This document shows, piece after piece, positions 1 through 5,597 of a stretch of 12,495 nucleotides of DNA. A program made the translations under genes and the position numbers. Source of the stretch: Thermoplasmata archaeon. GTDB taxonomy: Archaea; Thermoplasmatota; Thermoplasmata; Halarchaeoplasmatales; Halarchaeoplasmataceae. The notes under the pieces were generated by a model. It was given only the letters and a program-made list of their open reading frames with translations. It ran no database searches and was not told where the DNA came from. Numbering within the stretch: the stretch's first letter is position 1; each line of letters starts with the position of its first letter. The stretch covers positions 1 to 12,495 of the forward strand of contig JAFDUB010000044.1 of the NCBI GenBank assembly GCA_019594025.1. The letters run 5' to 3'.

Positions 1-2
1 CT

Positions 3-281
3 TCACCAGGTGGGTTCTGGAATTCTCAGGGATATGTGGAGTTGATGCAGCGGTACTACTATCCCGGGGAACAGGTGAAGCTGGATCAATATATCATTTT
101 AGATGAATTCGGTGAAACAACACTGTATCGTGTATGGCACAGATTTTTCACTCTGACAAAGGTCACCAACCTGCTTAAAAAACACGGCTTCATCGTGGAA
201 GATTTCTACCAAGATCTGGCCGGGACACCCTACCAGAAAGATTCCGATTCAATAGGTATGATCGCTAAGAAATCCCGATAG
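3..281 (+). CDS. SAM-dependent methyltransferase, C-terminal fragment
   Basis: The reading frame is open to the left edge of the window, so this is the 3' end of a longer gene; a GTG at 36 is available but is probably internal. The visible 92 residues fit the C-terminal part of class I SAM-dependent methyltransferases. They begin with a proline-glycine-glycine turn, continue through a strand ending near YIILDE and an aromatic-rich helix (YRVWHRFFT), reach a KKHGF turn, and end in a segment with a D-L-A-G-T-P-Y...DSD pattern and a final hydrophobic strand. This tail recalls the GDF-x-G-x-P-F...DS pattern of small-molecule methyltransferases. The SAM-binding glycine motif lies outside the window, so substrate and subfamily cannot be named. 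The next gene starts 32 bases downstream with no T-tract between them, so co-transcription is likely. Confidence 0.65.
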   Translation, partial: SPGGFWNSQGYVELMQRYYYPGEQVKLDQYIILDEFGETTLYRVWHRFFTLTKVTNLLKKHGFIVEDFYQDLAGTPYQKDSDSIGMIAKKSR

Positions 282-313
282 GATTAAACATGTTTTATGT
301 TAAGGTGATATGA

Positions 314-472
314 ATGTGTAAATCATGCGGATGTGAAACTGCAGGAAAACCTGTCAAGTACAGATGTACCTGTCCGGAAGAGGATTGTGAATGTGATTCG
401 ATCATAGAATTTGAAGAAGAGCCGAAGGAAACGCCTTTGTGCTGCGGCTTACCCATGAAAAAAATCGAATAA
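314..472 (+). CDS. Cysteine-rich 52-residue mini-protein, probably metal-binding
   Basis: This short gene has an ATG at 314 preceded by a good GGTGA ribosome binding site (304-308) and ends in TAA at 470-472. Its 52 residues include nine cysteines: 2, 5, 7, 18, 20, 25, 27, 43 and 44. They form a CxxCxC cluster near the N-terminus, two CxC pairs in the middle and a final CC. The C-terminal PLCCGLPMKK resembles the CCGxPM half-site of desulforedoxin and desulfoferrodoxin N-terminal domains. The order and spacing of the other cysteines do not match that fold. The middle is acidic, with a run of glutamates. There is no signal peptide or membrane segment. A small soluble metal-binding role (zinc, iron or heavy-metal storage, metallothionein-like) is inference. 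It follows the methyltransferase gene and converges on the PLP-enzyme gene. I do not recognise the family. Confidence 0.72.
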   Translation: MCKSCGCETAGKPVKYRCTCPEEDCECDSIIEFEEEPKETPLCCGLPMKKIE

Positions 473-486
473 AAAATCCTTCAAAA

Positions 487-520
487 CCTCTTTTATATAA
501 AAAGGAAAGGGGGGAAGAAA
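487..520. terminator. Bidirectional convergent terminator region
   Basis: Between the stop codons of the two convergent genes lies a perfect 12-base palindrome, TTTTATATAAAA (491-502). It extends to CCT/AGG arms (487-489 and 503-505) with one bulged C. Next to it is a purine block (501-522) that reads as a C/T-rich tract on the minus strand. T-rich RNA ends of this kind are typical of archaeal transcription termination. The palindrome also looks like a TATA box, but a promoter between two convergent 3' ends is less likely. Confidence 0.45.
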
Positions 521-525
521 GGTGT

Positions 526-1707
526 TTAGATCAGATCCAGTTCGTTGCCCAGTTTCTCGTAGGCGTTCAGTATAAAGTCTAGATCATCCTTGGTCATGCC
601 TGCGTTCATCTGGTTCCTTATACGTGCCTTACCCTTAGCTACCATCGGGAAGACTATTGCAAGGCCAAAGATACCTTCATCATACAATCTGTTAGCTAAC
701 TCCTGAGCTTTCTTGCTGTCACCTATCATGGCCGGTATTATCGGTGTCTCGCTCATGCCAGTGTCGTAACCAAGACTTTCGATCTCCTTTTTGAAGTACT
801 CGGTAAGCTCCCACAGATGTTTAACACGATGGTTCTCCTCATCTATCAGTTCAAGAGCGGCGATGTTGGTTGCCGCAACATGTGGTGGGAAGGCTGCACT
901 CAAAAGCCATGATCTAGAAGTATTGTATGCGTACTTGATCAGCCACTCGCTTCCTGCCAGCATACCTCCGAAACCACCTAGGCCTTTGGAGAAAGTTCCC
1001 ATCTCGAAATCGATCCTTTCGCCGAGGTTGAATTCATGGGCTATGCCGTGTCCGTCACCAAGAACACCTTCGCCGTGGGCGTCGTCTACATAGGTCATCG
1101 CACCGTACTCTTCCGCAAGTTCCACTATCTCGTCCATCTTCGCTATGTCACCGTCCATGCTGAATACACCGTCGGTGATCACGATAGCTCGTCTGTAGTC
1201 CTTTTCATTCGCGGCTTTCAAGCACTTTTCAAGCTCACCCATGTCGGAGTGAGAATATATCATCTTATCTGCTTTAGATAGTCTCACACCGTCTATGATG
1301 CTACCGTGGTTCAGTTCGTCGGAGATCAATACGTCCTCCTTACCGACCAACTGGGGTATCAAACCGGCGTTGACCGCAAAACCGGTCTGATATGTCATCC
1401 CGGCTTCAGCACCTTTAAACTCGGCTATCTTCTCCCACAGCTCTTGGTGTATATCCATAGTCCCTGCGATAGACCAGTCTGAACCGGCGCCTGCACCATA
1501 TTTCTTAACTGCTTCAATGGTCGCCTCGCGCAGCTTAGGGTGGTTGGCTAGGTCCAAGTAATTATTAGAGGCCAGCATGATGCACTCTTTACCATCGACC
1601 ATAACATGTGCTTTGGATGGCCCCTCGAGTCCCCTTATTGTCCATGTCAATCCATCCTTCTTCATCTGTTCGTATTCCCTTTTAAGGAATTCTGTTTTCT
1701 CTTTCAT
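526..1707 (-). CDS. kbl: PLP-dependent 2-amino-3-ketobutyrate CoA ligase / AONS-family acyltransferase
   Basis: This 393-residue protein has the normal length for the alpha-oxoamine synthase family, which condenses an amino acid with an acyl-CoA using PLP. Visible features are the N-terminal SNNYLDLANHP segment (47-57), DELNHGSIIDG (130-140, with H134 expected to stack on PLP), DDAHGEG (208-214, D208 and H211 contacting the cofactor), the PLP lysine K241 in GTFSKGLGGFGG, and TPIIP (321-325). Glycine C-acetyltransferase, which converts 2-amino-3-oxobutyrate plus CoA to glycine plus acetyl-CoA, is my best call. 8-amino-7-oxononanoate synthase (BioF) or another acyltransferase remains possible, as no threonine dehydrogenase or biotin gene is nearby. 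The pocket motif GSDWSIAGT (75-83) differs from the usual SVR-x-I-x-GT form. The start is supported by a GGAGTGAT ribosome binding site immediately upstream on the minus strand. Confidence 0.88.
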   Translation of the reverse strand: MKEKTEFLKREYEQMKKDGLTWTIRGLEGPSKAHVMVDGKECIMLASNNYLDLANHPKLREATIEAVKKYGAGAGSDWSIAGTMDIHQELWEKIAEFKGAEAGMTYQTGFAVNAGLIPQLVGKEDVLISDELNHGSIIDGVRLSKADKMIYSHSDMGELEKCLKAANEKDYRRAIVITDGVFSMDGDIAKMDEIVELAEEYGAMTYVDDAHGEGVLGDGHGIAHEFNLGERIDFEMGTFSKGLGGFGGMLAGSEWLIKYAYNTSRSWLLSAAFPPHVAATNIAALELIDEENHRVKHLWELTEYFKKEIESLGYDTGMSETPIIPAMIGDSKKAQELANRLYDEGIFGLAIVFPMVAKGKARIRNQMNAGMTKDDLDFILNAYEKLGNELDLI

Positions 1708-1712
1708 ATTAT

Positions 1713-1728
1713 ATCACTCCTGTGTGAT
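1713..1728 (-). promoter_or_regulatory. Inverted repeat covering the kbl ribosome binding site
   Basis: On the minus strand the sequence ATCAC-ACAGGA-GTGAT forms a perfect 5-bp inverted repeat whose loop and downstream arm contain the GGAGTGAT ribosome binding site. If the upstream arm is transcribed, the repeat could fold and mask the site. If the transcript starts inside it, it may instead be a protein-binding site. The arms are short, so this is weak evidence. Confidence 0.25.
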
Positions 1729-1741
1729 CTTGAGCGATGCG

Positions 1742-1750
1742 TTATTTTAT
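1742..1750 (-). promoter_or_regulatory. Candidate TATA box for kbl
   Basis: On the minus strand the sequence reads ATAAAATAA about 35-43 bases upstream of the kbl start codon. An archaeal transcript would begin about 25 bases downstream, giving a short leader that includes the ribosome binding site. The BRE upstream is only moderate. Confidence 0.4.
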
Positions 1751-1783
1751 GCATCTACCGCATGTTAAATCCTGCGGCAAACT

Positions 1784-1797
1784 CATAAAAAAGAAGT
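1784..1797 (-). terminator. T-tract terminator after hyuAB
   Basis: On the minus strand the sequence CTTCTTTTTTATG lies about 25-35 bases past the hyuB stop codon. A run of six Ts is a typical archaeal termination signal. It would separate hyuAB from kbl, which has its own promoter-like element downstream. Confidence 0.45.
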
Positions 1798-1819
1798 GTT
1801 TCTTAAATGTTTCTAATAG

Positions 1820-3355
1820 TCAACATAAAATTTTAACAGAACCCCAACCTCCTCCGCCTGGAGTTTCTATACGTACTCGCCACCCCTTTTTAATATCCAT
1901 GCTTACATGTCCCCCCAGCTCAGTCTCTTTTGAGTCTCTAAACAGTAGGTTCCTACCCGCCGTCCCATCACCACCTCCCTTTAATCCCTTCGGCCCTTCT
2001 CTCCTTCGTTCAGACTGTATCGACAGGTGTGCGTCTTCCAGAACTTCTATTTCCCGTACTATACCGTCTCCTCCTTTGAACAAACCGTTTCCACCGGAAT
2101 TTTTTCTAAGTTTGTAACAGTTAACTCTCAGCGGATACTCGTGTTCGATGGATTCAACTGGGGTGTTCATCGTGTTGGTCAAGTGAACATGGACTCCGCA
2201 GGCTCCATCTCCCGCCGAGGAAGCTCCAGCTCCGCCACCAATCGTCTCGTAATAGGCAAATCCATCGTTTCCGATTATTACATTGTTCATTGTGCCCTGG
2301 CTTTGGGCGGGTAATTTTTCAGGTAACACGGTCCTCAGAGCATCTAAGATTAACTCTACCACCCGTTGAGAAGTCTCCACATTACCTGCGGAAACTGCGG
2401 CGGGATAATTAGGATTAAGAAGGCTTCCTTCTGGAACTGAAGCTTTTATCGGTTGGTATACTCCTTGGTTCATAGGTATATCTTCAGGAATGAGACACCT
2501 AACTACATAGTATACCGCTGAAAGAGTCACAGGTAGAGGTGCGTTTATGTTACCTTCAACCTGCCGGGAGGTACCGTCAAAGTCGAAGTAAATTATATCA
2601 TCCTTTACGGTCAATTCTAGGCACAGTTTAACTTCCTCATCCCACTCCATGAATGATGCAGCCCTGTAGGCACCGTCTTTTATTTCTTTGATGGTGTTCC
2701 TTGTTCTTTCTTCTGAATAACTCAACGAAGAGTGGATAAAATCCAGGTACTCATCGAGTCCGAATCTTTCCACCACCTCCAATAACTCACGAGCTCCGAG
2801 CTCGTTAGCTCCTATCTGTGCCCGCAGGTCTCCCTTCCTTTCCTTTGGATTCCTGGTACTGGAAAGCAGTTCGAAAGTATCTTCGCAGAATTCACCGTTT
2901 TTCAATATGTGAGTAGGAGATATCACCAGCCCCTCTTCTTCCAACCTAACGCTGTCCCCCGGCATGGATCCCGGTGTACGCCCTCCTATATCGGCATGAT
3001 GCGCTCTGTTCACCAAGTATCCCAATAGATCATCATCATAGAAAACCGGTTTAGCCACGGTTATATCCGGTAGATGAGTTCCACCTTTGTATGGATCGTT
3101 CATCATCACTTGGTCTCCTACCGATAATTCGCAGTTCGATATGATGGCATCTAAGGCACTGGGCATGGCACCTAAATGCACCGGTATGTGTTCCGCTTGA
3201 GCCACCATCTCAGAGCCAGCACTGAAAAGAGCACAGGATTCGTCCTTTCTTTCTTTTATGTTGGCGGAAAAGGCACTTCTTTGAAGAGCCGCCCCCATCC
3301 GTTCGGGAATACCTTCCACCGAATGACGAAGCACTTCGAAAAGTACCGGGTTCAT
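1820..3355 (-). CDS. hyuB: Hydantoinase B/oxoprolinase-family subunit
   Basis: This is the HyuB-type subunit of the ATP-dependent hydantoinase/5-oxoprolinase/acetone-carboxylase superfamily. At 511 residues it is about the normal length for a separate B subunit. Conserved metal-site blocks are visible in order: IKERKDESCALF (33-44), AEHIPVHLGAM (54-64), NDPYKGGTHLPDI (86-98) and RAHHADIGGRTPGSMPGD (117-134). The C-terminal half carries the glycine-rich segments GGGAGAS, SGGNGLFKGGDG and GPKGLKGGGDG typical of the family. It starts inside the hyuA stop codon (ATGA overlap), so the two are translationally coupled and probably form one enzyme. In this family HyuA activates the substrate with ATP and HyuB completes hydrolysis or carboxylation. 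The substrate (5-oxoproline, a hydantoin or a ketone) cannot be read from the sequence. No small acetone-carboxylase-type gamma subunit is adjacent. Confidence 0.9.
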   Translation of the reverse strand: MNPVLFEVLRHSVEGIPERMGAALQRSAFSANIKERKDESCALFSAGSEMVAQAEHIPVHLGAMPSALDAIISNCELSVGDQVMMNDPYKGGTHLPDITVAKPVFYDDDLLGYLVNRAHHADIGGRTPGSMPGDSVRLEEEGLVISPTHILKNGEFCEDTFELLSSTRNPKERKGDLRAQIGANELGARELLEVVERFGLDEYLDFIHSSLSYSEERTRNTIKEIKDGAYRAASFMEWDEEVKLCLELTVKDDIIYFDFDGTSRQVEGNINAPLPVTLSAVYYVVRCLIPEDIPMNQGVYQPIKASVPEGSLLNPNYPAAVSAGNVETSQRVVELILDALRTVLPEKLPAQSQGTMNNVIIGNDGFAYYETIGGGAGASSAGDGACGVHVHLTNTMNTPVESIEHEYPLRVNCYKLRKNSGGNGLFKGGDGIVREIEVLEDAHLSIQSERRREGPKGLKGGGDGTAGRNLLFRDSKETELGGHVSMDIKKGWRVRIETPGGGGWGSVKILC

Positions 3356-5238
3356 ATACGAACCACCTCCAGTATTCCTTTTTGTATCACTTTAAAGGCC
3401 CAACTAGGCGGTATCAAGATTGTTGAATTAGAGTCCTCTATCACCGCAGGACCTTCTTCTTCATACCCGAGCTGCAGATATTTTCTGTAGAATACCTTAC
3501 ACCTTTGTTTACCATCTGGGAAAAGGCACATCCTAGATGGTGGATGTTTACCTGAATCGAAGGTTTCCGGTAGTCCGATGAAATCCCGTTTTTTACTGTG
3601 CTCCAACCTCACGTTTACTATTTCAATATCCGCCTCGTGATCAGCGTAGCCGTAGAGTTTTTCGTGCTCTAAATGGAATTTTTCCACCATATCTTCCTGT
3701 AAAAGCAAGTTCAGATGATGGCTCTGTCCTTTGTACCGTAAGCCCAGGTAAACTTCACGTTCCCCTTCCTCACCCACACTAAGCTCTTCGATAACTTTTC
3801 GTAGTTTCCTTTCGCTGTTCATGGAAAGGAGAACCGTTCTTGCTCTTTCGGTTACAAAGTTTCCCGTAAGCATACCGAGAGCAGAAAAAACGTCTGGAGC
3901 CGGAGGTACTAGCACTCTATCTATACCCAAATCCTCTGCTAGGTAAGCTGCGTGAATTGGTCCCGCACCTCCGAAGGCGAGGATGCTGAATTCGCTGGGA
4001 GATAAGCCTCTTTCCACGGTTATCTCCTTCATACAGCGCGTCATTTTCGAATTTGCGATCCGAATTATACCTATTATCAACTCCTCCATGGGTATGCCTA
4101 GTTTTTTAGATGATCCATCAATCGCGATCTCAGCCTTTTTCGTATGGAGTTCTATCTCTCCACCGAGGAAATAGTCTTTATCTATATATCCCGCCAAGAG
4201 AAGGGCGTCTGTAATCGTCGGTTCCCTTCCCCCGCCTCCGTAACAGGCGGGACCTGGACGAGCACCTGCACTCCTAGGCCCTACCCTGAGTACACCACCG
4301 TCGTCCACCCATGCGATACTTCCACCACCCGCACCAATTGTTTCAATATCCACCATCTTGGATTGAACTGGGAAGCCACCTATATTTCCCTGGTCTTTCC
4401 AGCTCATATCGCCTTCTATGATCGTGGCCATATCGGCACTGGTCCCACCCATGTCGAAGGTTATCAGGTTATCGATACCCAGCAGTTCGGAAATATGTTT
4501 TCCCCCGGCTACACCTCCTGCTGGTCCGGAGTAGAAGGTATCTATGGGGTTAACATATGAAGCAGGTTGTAAACCACCGCTGGATTTCATTACTAAGGGC
4601 TCAACACCGGTTCCTTCCCTCAGTTTTTCAAAGTATTTTTTTACCACCGGCCCGAGATAGGCATCAAGCAGTGTGGTAACCCCTCTTTCATACTCTCTGA
4701 ATTCGTTTGATACTTTATTTGATAACGAGTGGAATACACCATTATCATTTAATATTTCACCGACGATTTCCTCTTGCCTTTTATTTTTGTAAGAATGCAG
4801 AAGACATACTGCGGCTGAACAGTCCCTTTCTTTAAGATGAAGTGCCAATCGTTTTATTTCTTTTGTGTCCACTTCTTGGATAATATCTCCTTTCTCATTG
4901 ATCCTGCCCGTGATCCCGTAGCAGTCATCCGCTCCTATAGGCAACTGCGGTTTTTCTATGTGCAGGTCGTACAATGCCGGCCTTGTCTGGCGGCCGATGT
5001 GCAGTAAGTCTTCGAAACCTCTGTTCGTGATAAAAGAGGTTTTAACACCCCTTTTTTCTAAAAACGCGTTTGTAGCTACCGTGGTTCCGTGGATGAATTT
5101 ATCTCCCCTTTCAGGGAATCCTTCTACAACCGCTTCCGCTGGATTTTCAGGGGTGGAAGGTACCTTATAATGCTTCAACGTCTCTGTCACCACCACGACA
5201 TCGGTAAAGGTGCCGCCCACGTCCACAGAGACTAACAT
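3352..5238 (-). CDS. hyuA: Hydantoinase A/oxoprolinase-family ATPase subunit
   Basis: This 628-residue subunit is somewhat shorter than many HyuA proteins but keeps all the main blocks. They are VDVGGTFTDVVV (5-16, the ASKHA-type nucleotide-binding loop), HGTTVATNAFLEKRG (50-64), SGPAGGVAGG (237-246), FDMGGTSADMA (261-271), GAGGGSIAW (302-310), GPRSAGARPGPACYG (320-334), and further on FGGAGPIHAA. The family uses ATP to phosphorylate an amide, ketone or enol oxygen so that the partner subunit can hydrolyse or carboxylate it. The start is well supported because the first motif begins at residue 5. No Shine-Dalgarno sequence precedes the ATG, and a TATA-like element lies about 25 bases upstream, so the message may be leaderless. 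5-oxoprolinase, N-methylhydantoinase or ketone carboxylase activity are all possible. Confidence 0.9.
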   Translation of the reverse strand: MLVSVDVGGTFTDVVVVTETLKHYKVPSTPENPAEAVVEGFPERGDKFIHGTTVATNAFLEKRGVKTSFITNRGFEDLLHIGRQTRPALYDLHIEKPQLPIGADDCYGITGRINEKGDIIQEVDTKEIKRLALHLKERDCSAAVCLLHSYKNKRQEEIVGEILNDNGVFHSLSNKVSNEFREYERGVTTLLDAYLGPVVKKYFEKLREGTGVEPLVMKSSGGLQPASYVNPIDTFYSGPAGGVAGGKHISELLGIDNLITFDMGGTSADMATIIEGDMSWKDQGNIGGFPVQSKMVDIETIGAGGGSIAWVDDGGVLRVGPRSAGARPGPACYGGGGREPTITDALLLAGYIDKDYFLGGEIELHTKKAEIAIDGSSKKLGIPMEELIIGIIRIANSKMTRCMKEITVERGLSPSEFSILAFGGAGPIHAAYLAEDLGIDRVLVPPAPDVFSALGMLTGNFVTERARTVLLSMNSERKLRKVIEELSVGEEGEREVYLGLRYKGQSHHLNLLLQEDMVEKFHLEHEKLYGYADHEADIEIVNVRLEHSKKRDFIGLPETFDSGKHPPSRMCLFPDGKQRCKVFYRKYLQLGYEEEGPAVIEDSNSTILIPPSWAFKVIQKGILEVVRI

Positions 5239-5260
5239 GTTTATCGTTAAGGAACATCTG

Positions 5261-5268
5261 CTTATATG
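5261..5268 (-). promoter_or_regulatory. TATA box of hyuAB, probably leaderless
   Basis: On the minus strand the sequence reads AATCATATAAG, with the TATA core centred about 26 bases upstream of the hyuA ATG. That spacing puts transcription initiation at or within a few bases of the start codon. This fits the missing Shine-Dalgarno sequence. Confidence 0.45.
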
Positions 5269-5297
5269 ATTATCGTTTTTAGGTATTATAGTCGGAC

Positions 5298-5311
5298 ACG
5301 ATTTATATCGT
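5298..5311. repeat. ACGAT-TTAT-ATCGT inverted repeat
   Basis: This is a perfect 5-bp inverted repeat with a 4-base AT centre, about 60-73 bases upstream of hyuA. Related ATCGT words occur at 5243-5248 and 5272-5277, and the reverse form at 5426-5430. The position just upstream of the hyuA TATA element would suit a regulator site, but the arms are short. Confidence 0.25.
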
Positions 5312-5371
5312 ACTAAATCTCATGTTTATAATCATTAAAGTCTCTTCATCGGTGGTTTAAGGATATTAAAC

Positions 5372-5387
5372 GAAAAAGCTTAAATAT
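5372..5387 (+). promoter_or_regulatory. Strong BRE/TATA-like element, distal psmA or small-RNA promoter
   Basis: The sequence GAAAAAGCTTAAATAT matches the archaeal purine-rich BRE followed by a TATA box closely. Transcription would begin near 5408-5412, almost 190 bases before the psmA start. It could be a second psmA promoter with a long leader or the promoter of a separate short RNA. Confidence 0.45.
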
Positions 5388-5435
5388 ACTTATTACTTAT
5401 GTATCTGTGTACAAAGACACACATTACGATAATCA

Positions 5436-5453
5436 CCCTCCCTCCCTTTTTTT
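5436..5453 (+). terminator. C/T-rich tract with T7, upstream copy
   Basis: CCCTCCC repeats lead into seven Ts, a plausible plus-strand termination signal about 25-45 bases after the predicted distal start site. Confidence 0.35.
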
Positions 5454-5456
5454 ACA

Positions 5457-5504
5457 AAAGGCGGGGAATTTGATCTCTCACAATAACCTCCCCCCTCCCT
5501 TTCT
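5457..5504 (+). terminator. Stem plus T-rich tract, downstream copy
   Basis: AAAGG-C-GGGG can pair imperfectly with CCCC-T-CC across a long loop of about 25 bases, followed by CTTTCTT. The C/T tract here resembles the tract at 5436-5453, forming an imperfect direct repeat about 52 bases apart. Confidence 0.3.
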
Positions 5505-5556
5505 TATCTAGATATGGATTGATTTATTAACGTTGCGAATCTTCCCTAGGGCAACC

Positions 5557-5563
5557 TTTATAA
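5557..5563 (+). promoter_or_regulatory. Proximal TATA box of the psmA-exosome operon
   Basis: TTTATAA lies about 35-41 bases upstream of the psmA ATG. Initiation about 25 bases downstream would give a leader of roughly 12-15 bases beginning close to the AGGTGA ribosome binding site (5586-5591). Confidence 0.55.
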
Positions 5564-5597
5564 CTATCATGTATCTTTTACTCGTAGGTGAATACGA

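Larger units (their letters stand above)
5406..5504 (+). ncRNA. Possible small RNA upstream of psmA
   Basis: The segment runs from the start site predicted from the promoter-like element at 5372-5387 to the second C/T-rich tract. It opens with an inverted repeat (TGTGT 5406-5410, ACACA 5417-5421). It then meets CCCTCCCTCCC followed by seven Ts (5436-5453), and later AAAGG-C-GGGG (5457-5466), which can pair with CCCC-T-CC (5492-5498) before TTTCTT. Both tracts look like terminators. No small-RNA family is recognised and the existence of the transcript is inference. Confidence 0.25.
5239..5597. other. Divergent intergenic region between hyuA and psmA
   Basis: This 359-base region has no convincing protein gene. 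It is AT-rich except for two C/T-rich tracts. It holds a minus-strand TATA element for hyuA, a proximal plus-strand TATA element for psmA, and a further strong BRE/TATA-like element at 5372-5387 far upstream of psmA. It also holds several ACGAT/ATCGT words. The rnp2/rnp3 (RNase P protein) genes that often precede psmA in euryarchaeal exosome operons are absent here. Confidence 0.7.

Noticed and set aside
286..295. AAACATGTTT palindrome as a regulator site
   Set aside because: A single 10-base AT-rich palindrome between two probably co-transcribed genes can easily arise by chance.
1737..2117. Plus-strand open frame of 126 codons across the kbl-hyuB gap
   Set aside because: It is proline- and serine-rich because it is antisense to the glycine-rich HyuB C-terminus; no start signal.
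4144..4560. Plus-strand open frame of 138 codons inside hyuA
   Set aside because: It lies antisense to conserved HyuA motifs, has no family resemblance and no ribosome binding site; it is a shadow of hyuA.
5436..5446. Minus-strand G-quadruplex
   Set aside because: Only three GGG runs are present in the first tract and the second has uneven runs, so a full three-layer quadruplex is not supported.
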